Source: Yamagishiella unicocca (taxonomy: Eukaryota > Chlorophyta > Chlorophyceae > Chlamydomonadales > Volvocaceae). Taken from it: a stretch of 64,000 bases of DNA. Every line of letters begins with the position of its first letter. The stretch's first letter is position 1. Shown here one piece after another: positions 55,701 through 64,000 of the stretch. Location: contig BDSL01000141.1 of NCBI GenBank assembly GCA_003116995.1, positions 1 through 64,000 on the forward strand, in the 5' to 3' direction. The translations under genes and the position numbers were made by a program. The notes under the pieces are model-generated. The model ran no database searches. It was not told where the DNA came from and was given only the letters and a program-made list of their open reading frames with translations.

Positions 55701-57229
55701 ACTTCCCCAACCACTTCCCCAACTGCTGCCCCAACCGCTTCAGGCCAGTTTGTGTGGAAGCGACATGGGGGCGTGGCGCGCGTGGGCGGCAGCCTGGCCA
55801 TGAGCCGAGCGATGGGGGACGTCCGGGTGAGTGAGTGGGTGCGTGGGTGGCGGCCTGCAAGAGCCTGCGGTGCTAAGTAGGTGGCTGTGCTGCCTCCGCT
55901 CGTCAGCCCCTCCATCAGCCCCTGCACGCATACAACCAGCCCTCCACACCCGTTTTCCTTCCTCATTCCATCGGTACAGCCAGCCACACCCGTACTCGCG
56001 CCGTGCATTGGCTCCCCCCCGCTCACCCCACACAGTTCAAGGACCCCCGGCTGGCTCCCGACCAGCAGGCGGTCACCGCCACCCCTGATACCGCCGCCGT
56101 ACGGCTGGGTGGCGGCCTGGTCGGCCTGTCCGCAGACCCCGCGTCGGCCCAGTACCCGCAGCTGCTGCTGGTGGCGTGCGACGGGTTGTTCGACGTCATG
56201 AGCCGCCAGATGGTGCGGGCGGGACGGATTCGAGGCAGGCCCGTGGATGCGGGAAAAAAGGGAGGGAGGGACAAAGGGAAGGGGCGTGTGTGTATGTGGT
56301 GGGTTCGAGGGAAACCCGTGGATGTCCGGAAAAAACCGTTTAAAACAGAAGTTTTCAGATGCATGCTGGAGGACTGGGTTGGGGATACGAAAGCGTGCGT
56401 ATGTGGTGGGGTTCGAGGGAAACCCGTGGAAGCGTGCGTATGTGGTGGGGGGGGCGAAACGGGCGATGGTGCGGTTTCGGAACGGGCTAGAGATGTTTGG
56501 GTTGGGGCATTGGAAGGAGCAAAACCGCCAAAGGGTACGTCTTTTGAGGTGGCGAGGGTACAACGTGGAGGGGGGAACAGAAAAGCACCGGTAACTCGAC
56601 ATGGGAAGTGTAGCTGGTGCATAGGCTTCGGACATATGGACGCGCGTGCATGCTACTGGACTTGAGTTAACGGCCGCAAAAACTGGCTCGGCGACGGTGG
56701 GTGAAGTAGAAAAAAAGAAACGGGTGGGCTATAGTGTGGAGTGCAAAGCAGAGGACCGGGATGTCGAATGGGCAAGCCCAAAGGGGGGGGTGGTCGAGCA
56801 CGTGGAAGCACAAAAACACCAACACCAACCTGGAGCTCCGTCCTATTTCAACTGGAACTGAACTTTAATGAATTGGACGGATAACGACTGACCATTCAGT
56901 CGTTCACGTGGCCCACAGAAGGGTGCGGGCTGCAGGCACCTCTGTGGGCACGGGTATGTGCGCAACCCTCATGTCCCCCCTCGAGGTCGTTATAACCCTA
57001 AAACTCCCTTGCCCCTCCCTCCCCCGGCCCCATACGACCGACCCTACCCCAGGTCATCAACTACCTGCAGCAGCAGCTGGCTGCCACCGGCGGCTCCCTG
57101 CGCGCCGCCGTGTCCTCCCTGCTGCACGAGGTGCTGCGCCACGACTCGCCCACCCCCGCCTCCTCGGACAATGTGACGGTGGTGGTGGTGCAGCTGCCGC
57201 AGGGGGGGGGAGAATCAGGGGAGCTGTGA
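52770..57229 (+). CDS. PP2C-type Ser/Thr phosphatase with organelle targeting, 465 aa
   Basis: Metal-dependent protein phosphatase. Exons: 52770-53147, 53543-53614, 53954-54064, 54475-54608, 54799-54972, 55355-55446, 55744-55826, 56036-56212, 57053-57229 (1,398 nt). PP2C motifs in order: RRKSMEDAHV (metal-binding Asp), FAVFDGHSGGEVA, VVAHAGDSR, LSDSGVALALTEDHKP, VGGSLAMSRAMGDVRF, LLLVACDGLFDVMS and ASSDNVTVVVVQ. All metal-coordinating Asp positions appear present. The first 60 residues (MRLALSRAAAPRSSVLLNYA) are Arg/Ala/Leu/Ser-rich without acids, so a plastid or mitochondrial targeting peptide is likely. Two acceptors are doubtful: exon 4 may begin at 54469 after AAG, and exon 5 uses GGAAG. 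Several introns carry dispersed-repeat copies and purine-rich arrays. Confidence 0.92.
54085..54152. repeat. 24-bp repeat GGTAACGCGGACATCAAGGC
   Basis: Three imperfect copies starting about 20 bp after the donor of PP2C exon 53954-54064. Confidence 0.85.
54375..54445 (-). repeat. Dispersed intronic repeat fragment near acceptor
   Basis: In PP2C intron 54065-54474. Reverse complement: GGTGGCGAGAAGACCCGGTT, TCACGACGTAGGAAATGGAG, GGCAGAAACTAAGTGGGG. Nearly identical to 39240-39310. Confidence 0.85.
54970..55035. repeat. GGTGCGGGGGGGGCGGCA array
   Basis: Three to four G-rich units at the donor of PP2C exon 54799-54972. Confidence 0.8.
55447..55500 (+). repeat. Dispersed intronic repeat at donor
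   Basis: Begins at the donor of exon 55355-55446: GGGGTTCGAGGAAGACCAGT, GGATGCCCGAAAAAACCGTT, TAGGACG. Confidence 0.75.
55500..55620. repeat. GGGGCGGAGGGGAGGGGA array
   Basis: Purine-rich tandem array in PP2C intron 55447-55743, directly after the dispersed-repeat head. Confidence 0.85.
56213..56665 (+). repeat. Cluster of dispersed intronic repeats at donor
   Basis: PP2C intron 56213-57052. Three heads (GATTCGAGGCAGGCCCGTGG at 56226, GTTCGAGGGAAACCCGTGGA at 56304 and again at 56410). The middle copy continues with AACCGTTTAAAACAGAAG and CAGATGCATGCTGGAGGACT. The tail at 56585-56660 (ACCGGTAACTCGACATGGGA, GGTGCATAGGCTTCGGACAT) matches 10785-10850 and, reversed, 8760-8850 and 62330-62360. 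Confidence 0.85.
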
Positions 57230-57507
57230 GGCATGAGCGCCAGGGAGGGCCGGGGGAGGGCGGCAGGCAGGGAGGGCGACGGGCAGGGAGCTAGGGGGCG
57301 CGCTGATGCGGGAGTCAGAGTCCCGCGTAGGCAGATTGGGCGCGTGGAGGCGCGGTTGGCAGCTGGGCTTTGGGTCATCGGCGTAGGGGCCTGAGCGCGT
57401 CCGTGTGGCGCACAGGTGGTCCACCTTCTGTGCGCGTTCGGGGAGGGGACGCCTGTGCGTGAGAGCGGACGTTGGGAGCGGGACCGGTCGACCGCAAATT
57501 TCGTGGT

Positions 57508-57512
57508 TGTAA
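57508..57512 (+). promoter_or_regulatory. TGTAA polyadenylation motif of PP2C gene
   Basis: TGTAA 279 nt after the PP2C stop and about 90 bp before the left end of the mobile element. Confidence 0.5.
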
Positions 57513-57603
57513 TTCGTTGTTTTTTAGTTTCGTGCGGGAGCGATCGGACAGCTGCGGTCGCGTGTGGCCCTTGGGTCTGCGAGCCGGCTATGTAGGACAT
57601 AAA

Positions 57604-57890
57604 CAGGGTCCGGCGGACCAGGATTGTACGACCGGGGGACCGAAGGGGGACCTGATTTATCTGCCTTCAGATCCGCCGCCCATCTGAGCTCACATAGACA
57701 CCCAAAAACTGAAGTATTCGCATGGTCTACAAGTGTTATAAGTAAGACTTTTCACGACGAACCTATGGACAAAGAATTGCGCCCTTAGGTTCGCGTTTAG
57801 GCGTAGGTCTGACTTTGACTGACAGCAGGACACTTTGTCAAGACATTGTAATAGACTCGGTTAATATACAAGTATCTCACGCAAGTAAGG
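57604..57890 (+). repeat. Left terminal inverted repeat (287 bp)
   Basis: Matches the reverse complement of 60417-60696 with a few substitutions and small indels. The outer end contains the near-palindrome GGTCCGGCGGACC and the inner end is TATCTCACGCAAGTAAGG. It holds no obvious coding sequence and stops just before the recombinase start codon. Confidence 0.93.
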
Positions 57891-57907
57891 CGTCTGGCAC
57901 CGCTGCG

Positions 57908-59570
57908 ATGCAGAAACTCGGATGGAAGTCGCTCTACCGGGTGTCGCTTGGGCAGTTTACCGTGCAGCTGCTTCACCACACGGTCACCCGTGGGGATGAC
58001 ACCCGCTTGCTGTTGCTCTGCTGCATCGGGAAGCCCAGAGTTGCGCAGACTGTTGGGCCGTGTGAGGCGAAGTACATCAACATCGTGCTGGAGGCCGGCA
58101 AGGCTCAGCGGGTGCGAAATGCTGTTGCATCTGGCCAGGTCTAAGAATACTTGACTGCAACATTACATGGGCATGTTGTTGCCGTTGTGTGTAGAGTGGG
58201 CGGAAGACAGTGATCGCGTTCCTGAGGGGCGTGACGGCCATTAAGTGTCCAATCAGGGCGATGGCGGAGTACCTGTACGTCCGCTTCACGTTGGAGGGCG
58301 AGAGCTATCCGAACCCGGACGAGGAGGAGCGGTAAGATTACGAGTGGCTTTGCACTTCTCAGTTGAGGTACCCTTCACAGGATTATTCCATGCGTGCAGG
58401 CTGACGTGCGTGCTGCTGCGCGCCATGACGACCAACACTATACGCAGCAGCTTGAGATGGTGAAGGACATCCAGCGGTGCCTGGACATCATCACGCGGAA
58501 GAGGACGCATGTGGTTCGTGTGGGAGGAACACAAGCTCTGGATGCGGCAGGGTAGGCATTTGAGGCATTCGAGGCAGTTGTAGAACGAACACCCGTTGAT
58601 CCCTGAGCTTCCTTTTTGCATGCAGGGCTTCTCGAGAGACAATCAAGCGCATGGGCCACTGGCAAGAGGGCAGTGCGCTCGTGGAGTCGTACCTCATGCC
58701 TGTCCCGTACGATGGTCTACTGATGCTCGCGGGTTTCGACTGCTGCACGCCGGATAAGCGGAAGACGGCCTACTGGGCACCGCGCTTCATATATCAGATA
58801 TCGTCTGTCTTGCTGGAGCCGCTGAAGGTGGCCATTTTCTCTTTCCTACCCAAGCTACGTGAGCGCGTGGGCAGCATGTCCGCAGGTGCCAAGGAGAAGC
58901 TGCCGTCTGCGTCGTTCAACCTGGAGGCCATGGAGTTCATAAGCGGCTGCGCTGTGCAAGATTCTCTCGAGCTGGCGGACACCGCCGTGGAGAACCCCTT
59001 GATTCACAGATCGTGGAATCTGCCGCAGTGGCAGCTTCTACGTGCAGCCTATGAAAAGGCCATGACTACAGGGGTAAGATCTCGTTAGGTGTTCACTCTT
59101 TTTCTGGTCGCTGCAATACCGCTTTACTTAAGAGGAAGGATAATGTTCAGGTCGGAAACACCCTAGGTCGGTTATGCAACGGCAGGGTAAGGATTAACGG
59201 TCGCATCCCACCGGCCACCGTCATGCAGACGATCGCACGAACGCAACCGCCAGTTGCCTTGGACTGCCTCATCGGCCCGCAGCGGCAGATGGCCATGCTA
59301 CCACGACAGCAATCCGTGATGCTTCAGCAATTCTTGGTTCAGCAACGGGGGGGCGCAGCTGGCGCAAGCCTCGCCGCTCATGGACTTGCATGGCCTCGCG
59401 GGGGCAGCTGGAGGCAGCGGCGTGGGCGGATTGGCGTTGGCCGGCGTGCCAGGCGGGCAGCAGCCCGGCGGGCAGCAGCAGCTGGCGCAAGCCTCGCCGC
59501 TCATGGACTTGCGTGGCCTCGCAGGGGCGGCTGGAGGCAGCGGCGGGCACGATTGCGGTAAAAGATAGAG
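57908..59570 (+). pseudogene. Crypton/CBF3-type tyrosine recombinase, frameshifted
   Basis: Exons: 57908-58111, 58195-58331, 58400-58551, 58626-59073, then 59151 onward. The family match is to fungal and algal CBF3/Ndc10-like tyrosine recombinases of Crypton elements. It includes a GRKTVIAFLRGV segment with a CPIRAMAEYLYVRF helix, HVVR (HxxR, His at 58508), MGHW (His at 58657) and the candidate nucleophile Tyr in SYLMP at 58690, followed by LAGFDCC and LEPLKVAIFSFLPKL. Exon 58400-58551 is one base short: the frame changes between RAMTTN and HYTQQ, near 58435. A second shift follows at a seven-G run near 59347. The N-terminal DNA-binding part is missing on this side. An alternative stop without the last exon is the TAG at 59086-59088. 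Confidence 0.75.
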
Positions 59571-59703
59571 GAGCGGGTGCAAGGAAGAAGAACGTGGATG
59601 GCCAAGCGGCGAAGCCTAAGCAGGTACCCAACGGCTACATGTTGTTCACACAGTCACAGAAGGCAGCAGCAGCTGGACAGAGCTCCCTGCCGCACGAGCA
59701 GGG
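59555..59703 (+). pseudogene. HMG-box fragment, plus copy
   Basis: Encodes TIAVKDRGAGARKKNVDGQA, then PNGYMLFTQSQKAAAAGQ and SSLPHE, the first helix region of an HMG box preceded by a basic stretch. It sits where the C-terminus of the recombinase linker would continue. It is cut off after SSLPHE by the inverted copy. Confidence 0.75.
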
Positions 59704-59761
59704 AGCTCTGTCCAGCTGCTACTGCCTACTGTGACTGCGTGAACAACATGTAGCCGTTGGG
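59627..59761. repeat. Near-perfect hairpin in the mobile element
   Basis: CCCAACGGCTACATGTTGTT at 59627 pairs with its complement ending at 59761. The arms are about 60 bp with few mismatches, around a loop of roughly a dozen bases (TGCCGCACGAGCA). Confidence 0.9.
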
Positions 59762-60391
59762 TATTGGAACGTCTCTCTCAGCCTGTGACAGCTGCCGCCA
59801 CTTCAAGGCAATTTGCTTGGTGTGCTCGTGCGGCAGGGAGCTCTGTCCAGCTGCTGCTGCCTTCTGTGACTGCGTGAACAACATGTAGCCGTTGGGTACC
59901 TGCTTAGGCTTCGCCGCTTGGCCATCCACGTTCTTCTTCCTTGCACCCGCTCCTCTATCTTTTACCGCAATTGTCCCTCCTTCCCCCCGCACTCCAGACC
60001 GCAAAACATGTTCCCTCACGCTCCCCCTCGCTCCCCCAAACCTATTTGATTCCTATACTTCACCCGTGCCCCTGTGCAGTACCACCAACCAAGAGCTTGT
60101 TGAGCTGTGAGTCGTAGGTCCTCTTTGTGTTCGGCTGCCCCGACACCTTCGTGCGTTCCGCGAGATCCGCTCGCGCGTCTGAATCATAGACAAAGATGCA
60201 TACACAGGATGAATTTTTATTACCATTGTTAATTGGGCGGGGCTTCTGGGTTGAACGGCTACATGCATCTTTCTGACCGCTTTTTCTGTGGCAAATTTCT
60301 GTTCCCCACTAGCATCCTCCAACAAAACTTCTTCTCCATTATCCAATGCGTTATCCCACTCGCGTTCCAAGGCGCGAGCCGCTCCCGCCAT
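59700..60391 (-). pseudogene. Inverted recombinase N-terminal piece plus HMG box
   Basis: Reading minus: ATG at 60391 (MAGAARALEREWDNALDNGE), then in another frame GQPNTKRTYDSQLNKLL, which resembles the N-terminal SAM-like segment of tyrosine recombinases, a donor-like GTGAAG near 60065, and finally the same basic stretch and HMG box as the plus copy. Here the box continues as HTKQIALKWRQLSQAERDV, which completes most of a box, before a truncated extra copy (IPNGYMLFTQSQ, stop). The frames do not join into one clean gene, so I call it decayed. Confidence 0.6.
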
Positions 60392-60416
60392 CGGAGCGGT
60401 TACCTTGCGGGAGTCC

Positions 60417-60696
60417 CCTTACTTGCGTGAGATACTTTTATATTAACCGAGTCTATTACAACGTCTTGACAAAGTGTCCTGCTGTCAGTCAAAGTCAGAC
60501 CTATGCCTAAACGCGAACCTAAAGGCGCAATTCTTTGTCCATAGGTTCGTCGTGAAATTACTTATAACACTTGTAGACCATGCGAATACTTCAGTTTTGG
60601 GGTGTTTATGTGAGCGATGGGCGGCGGACCTGAAGGCACATAAATCAGGTCCCCCTTCGGTCCCCCGGTCGTACAATCCGGGTCCGCCGGACCCTG
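60417..60696 (-). repeat. Right terminal inverted repeat (280 bp)
   Basis: Reverse complement of the left repeat, from CCTTACTTGCGTGAGATA inward to GGTCCGCCGGACCCTG at the outer end. Confidence 0.93.
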
Positions 60697-61150
60697 TAGG
60701 AATAGCCTTGATGCGGCTCGAGCGTACTTTTGTAGCCAAATTGTCAGTGTTAGTGTTTGTTTTTTGGTCGCCGTTTGTCTTCCATGAACGCGCCGTTGTT
60801 TGCTCGGATGCTCGCAACACCCTCCACGCCAGCAACATGCAACAAATGCACAGTCACATGCAGTAGTCGTAACTAAGATACAATGACGTGGGACGGTTCC
60901 TAGAATCATACCGGTACACTAACTTTTGTACACAGATGTTGAGCATGGTCCAGCCGCGTTTATTGCAGCTTCACATCCCTAGGGCGTTTCCATGCTATCG
61001 AATATATATAAATAAAGTCTTCATCTAGGGCTGCTTGATTTTACGCTTGGCGTTCTTGTTGCGGCTGCCGCGACAGGCGTGCAGTGCGCGAGATCGCGCT
61101 CAGGGACGCAAATCCCTCCAACCTGCAGCATCGTGTAACAATCAGATATC
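60697..61150. other. Upstream region of TEL2-like gene
   Basis: 454 bp between the mobile element and the next start codon. An AT-rich stretch, AATATATATAAATAAAG at 61001-61017, is TATA-like and lies about 140 bp upstream of the ATG. Confidence 0.5.
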
Positions 61151-64000
61151 ATGGATGTGGGATCGGCAGTTCGCGGCCTCGTAAAGGAGTCGTGCAGGCT
61201 GGTCGACAGTGCCGACAGCCCGGATGCCATCGCCGCGGTAACGAGCGTGCTGCACGCCGCGCTGGTTGCCGGCAGGGCCGATGCGTCCGGCTACGCAGGT
61301 AGCCAAACGTTTAAGGGGAGGGAGGCGTCTTGGCAGCAGGCGCTGCTCTACCTGGACCAACTCGACGACGCCAGGCGCCGTCTTGGCTCCGAGACCGCTG
61401 CCAACGCAGCTCGTGCCTGCTTCTTCTGGCTGTCGTTCGACCAGTGGGCGGCCGTATTGATGACAGGTGGGTTGAACCCCATGCTCTGCGCTACAGCTGT
61501 CCGCTTCGGCTGTCATTAGGGGCACCTGGCAGCGGTTGCATACCCTGCCCCCCCACCCTGCCGCCAATGGATACCAGGGACGGGGCCGGGGGCCCTGGCA
61601 CCTATTCCCCCCAACACCATTTTAATTAACCCCCCCCCGCCACCTCGTACCCGCTGCTTCTGCGACCCCCCGCGGACCCCCCACTGCTCTCCCCGTAATC
61701 ACAGCGGCGGCCAGCAGTCCCGCGCGGCAGCAGCAGCAGCCAAACTCATCTGAGGCCCGCATTCAGCTGCTGTTGGGGGCCCTGCTGCAGCTGGCGCCGG
61801 CGCCGGTGGTGCTGCAGACCCTCGCTAGGTGTGCTGGGGGACAGGGGCCGGGGGCGGCGGGCTGGGTTTGCTGGGTCGGGTGGGTCGGGGATGAGGTTAT
61901 GTCTAGGGAGCTGTGGAACGACGGTTCACTTCCATCTGGGTCGGTGGTAGGGCTAGCTGGATGGGACCTGCAGTGGGGGACAGTGGGGCGCAGGACACCT
62001 CCCCTCTCGCCGCACATGTACGCCGCCAGCCGGCGACATGTACGCCGCCAGCCGGCGATATGTACGCCGCCAGCCTGCGACGCATCCCCTAGCAAACCCT
62101 GGCGGCCGGCTCGAACCTTGCGGCCGGGGTGGTGAAGCCATAGGGGGTGCCGGTCCAGCGTAGGTTCCCAACCGCCCTTCCCCCGAGGCAAACCCTCATC
62201 CTTGCCGACTCCACTGACACTGCCCCCAACGTAGGATGCGCACCCACCCCACGTGCCGCCGCTCCCTCCCTTCCTCGCAACCCCCCACTTGCGGGTTCCC
62301 ACAGCCATGCTCGCTGGCCCCCCCCACCTGCTACACTTCCCATGTCGAGTAACCGGTTATTTTCTGTAACCCCGCCCTCCGCAGCCACCTCTCCCTCGTG
62401 TCCCTCGCGGACGGCAGCGGCGGTGCCGCTCGTGTGACCGCCCGCGGTGCGGACCTCGCAGCCGCCTTCCTGTCCCACCGCTTCGCCGCGCCCGGCTGCA
62501 CCGGAGTGGCGGAGCTGCTGCTGCACCTGGCCCTCAGCCAGCAGCACCGGCAGCAGCAGCAGGGCCAGCAGCAGCAGCGACCCCAGCACCAGCACCAGCA
62601 GCAGCATGAGGTTGCTGGAGGGGGGGTCTCGGGATCCGGACAGCAGGAGGACCAGGACGCCACAGTCGCCCTCAGCAACGGGACAGCGACTGGTGGGGGC
62701 GGCAGTAGCGGCAGTAGCGTCAGTACTAGCGGCAGCGGTGGTGATGGAGGTGCGGGCGGAGTTGGGGGCGGTGGTGACGGGCAGCAGCAGGGGCTTGCCC
62801 CGGAGGATGAGCGGGTGCTCCGGAGGCTGCTGCTGCAGCAGCCGGTGCCAGGGTCGGAGGCGCAACTCGCTGGCGCGGGTCTGTACGACACAGGCTCACT
62901 GGCGGGGATGTTGGTTTCGGTGCCGGACCGGGCGGCGGGGCTGCTGTCGGCGCCGTCGGGTTGTGGCCCGGCCTCCCTCGCCTCGAGTGCGGGGATCCCA
63001 GGGGACGCGGCGCTGCTACAGCCGGAGCCTTTCTACTGGCGGCTGCAGCAGCAGCTTATGGGCGTGTTAGCGGACCCGGGCGGGAGCACGGCGGCCGCGC
63101 TGGCGCGCCTGAAGCGCTGCTCGGCCACTCGGGGGGCGACGCTGCGTCAGTCAGCGGGTGGTGCGGCGACAGCCGCTCCTACGGAAGCTAGCCAGCCATC
63201 CCTGGAGCAGACGGCGCTCTCCGAAGCCGGTGCCAGAGCGGACGGCGGGTATGACGGCGGTGGTGGCGGTGATGAGGACGATGACGATGAGATAGGCGGC
63301 CTTAGCGCTGACGGCGCTGCCTCCCTGGAGCGCCTCGTCGCCTCCGCTGCCGTACGGCTCCTGGCAGAGCTGCTGGAGCGCCTGGCCAAGCGAGGGCACG
63401 CTGCGGCGGCGGCGGACGCGCTGCTGGCCTGCACGACTAGCCTTGCGGCGGCGTACGACACCGGTTGCGCCGCCGTACACCCAGCCGCGACGCTGCCCGC
63501 CGGCGGCGACGGCGGCGCTGTGCAGCTGCGGGGGGGGTGTACGGCGGCGCTGCTGCAGGTTGCGGACGCCAGCTCGGCGGCGCTGGAGCGGCTGCTGGCG
63601 GCGCTGCTGGATCGCGGGGCGGCGGCGGCGGTGGTTGCGGCTGCGGCGGCGTCCGGGCCTGGTGCTGGTGCAGACGCCACGTCTCACGCCGTAGGCGTTG
63701 AGGATTCGACCGCACAGGGGGCGCAGCCGCAGAGCCACCAGCAGCAGAGCCACCAGCAGCAGAGCCACCAGCAGCAGAGCCACCAGCAGCTGGAGGCGCT
63801 GTTCGGTCTGGCACCGCCGCTGGCCCCCGCCGCACTCGCCGCAGCAGTCACGGCACTAAGCTGGCTCCTGCCGCCGCGCCTGGCCGAGCACCCCGCTGTG
63901 TCGTACATCCTCACCGACCGCCTCCTCCTGTCGCTGCAGCGCCCGCCGCTGCCGTACGACAGCCTGCAGCTGCTCACGGCGCTGCTGCCCGCCGCCTACC
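61151..64000 (+). CDS. TEL2/TELO2-like protein, N-terminal part, open at window edge
   Basis: TELO2 (TEL2) is an alpha-solenoid co-chaperone of the TTT complex that stabilises PIKK kinases (ATM, ATR, mTOR). Exons: 61151-61466, 61705-61828 and 62385 to beyond 64000, with phases 1/2 and 2/1. Segments resembling the family are GMLVSVPDRAAGLLSAPSG followed by EPFYWRLQQQLMGVLAD (cf. the LPDH...YFRLL region of TELO2) and HPAVSYILTDRLLLSLQ (cf. the YLLTDKLL region of plant TEL2). Between these are large Gln-, Gly/Ser- and acidic (DEDDDDE) inserts. A 15-bp unit gives SHQQQ four times at about 63730-63790. Similarity is judged by eye and moderate. The third exon is open to the last base. Confidence 0.6.
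62020..62090. repeat. 22-bp repeat CATGTACGCCGCCAGCCGGC
   Basis: Three tandem copies (ACATGTACGCCGCCAGCCGGCG type, the last diverged) in intron 61829-62384 of the TEL2-like gene. Confidence 0.85.
62325..62384 (-). repeat. Dispersed intronic repeat end abutting acceptor
   Basis: CTACACTTCCCATGTCGAGT, AACCGGTTATTTTCTGTAAC, then CCCGCCCTCCGCAG, which is the acceptor of exon 62385. It is the reverse of 56575-56610 and 10765-10800. Confidence 0.85.

Larger units (their letters stand above)
57604..60696 (+). mobile_element. Crypton-like tyrosine-recombinase element with long inverted termini
   Basis: Bounded by inverted repeats 57604-57890 and 60417-60696 that start CAGGGTCCGGCGGACC. It is inserted between the PP2C 3' end and the TEL2-like gene. 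Inside, left to right: a tyrosine recombinase of the Crypton/CBF3 (Ndc10-like) type on plus; a Gln-rich and Gly/Ala-rich linker; HMG-box sequence on plus; the same HMG-box sequence inverted on minus; and a minus-strand segment with a start codon at 60391 that may be the N-terminal part of a second recombinase copy. No reverse transcriptase, methyltransferase or DDE transposase frame was seen. I could not identify a clear target-site duplication: TAGGA occurs on both flanks but not at matching distance. Confidence 0.8.

Noticed and set aside
57604..60696. DIRS-type retrotransposon
   Set aside because: Inverted termini and a tyrosine recombinase would fit, but there is no reverse transcriptase, RNase H or methyltransferase sequence in any frame and no internal complementary region was recognised. 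A deleted DIRS derivative is not fully excluded.

Overview
The window is nuclear DNA of a green alga, most probably a volvocine (Chlamydomonas/Gonium/Volvox type). The grounds are GC-rich genes with many short GT-AG introns, CAG acceptors preceded by pyrimidine runs, TGTAA motifs at the expected polyadenylation distance, long Gln/Ala/Gly/Ser runs in proteins, many minisatellites in introns, and ciliary genes (delta-tubulin, an LC8-type light chain). No rRNA, tRNA, CRISPR array or bacterial operon was seen. Gene models were assembled by hand: exons were joined by splice sites, reading phase and protein similarity. For most genes the exon lengths sum to an exact multiple of three, which supports the models.

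Layout, left to right. Delta-tubulin (minus, 3' end off the window, apparent 1-base frameshift). A 19-exon gene for a 2,490-residue protein (4043-19716), which I could not assign firmly. Ribose-5-phosphate isomerase (minus). A CDKN3/KAP-type phosphatase (plus). A TCAIM-type protein with DUF4460/DUF4461 (plus). An LC8-family dynein light chain (minus). A small HR-lesion/DoxX-like membrane protein (plus). A BTB-type protein (plus). A 24-bp minisatellite. A plastid-type PHT4/SLC17 anion transporter (minus). A TMF1/golgin-candidate-5 coiled-coil protein (plus). An organelle-targeted PP2C phosphatase (plus). A 3.1-kb mobile element. The 5' part of a TEL2/TELO2-like gene running off the right edge. 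Several neighbours are divergent pairs sharing short promoters; the TCAIM and LC8 genes are convergent with probably overlapping 3' UTRs.

Two things deserve most attention. First, 57604-60696 is an element with about 280-bp terminal inverted repeats. It carries a Crypton/CBF3-type tyrosine recombinase with HxxR, HW and Tyr motifs, plus HMG-box sequence present in both orientations as a near-perfect hairpin. Long inverted termini are not expected for Cryptons. Second, a family of related short repeats sits almost exclusively inside introns of most multi-exon genes here. Copies often abut the donor in one orientation and the acceptor in the other, which is the signature of introner-like, intron-making elements.

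Other points are two probable GC-AG introns, a minisatellite whose unit includes the 3' splice-site region, TGTAA signals tandemly repeated inside an intron, and 1-base frameshifts in delta-tubulin and in the recombinase that may be assembly errors or decay.
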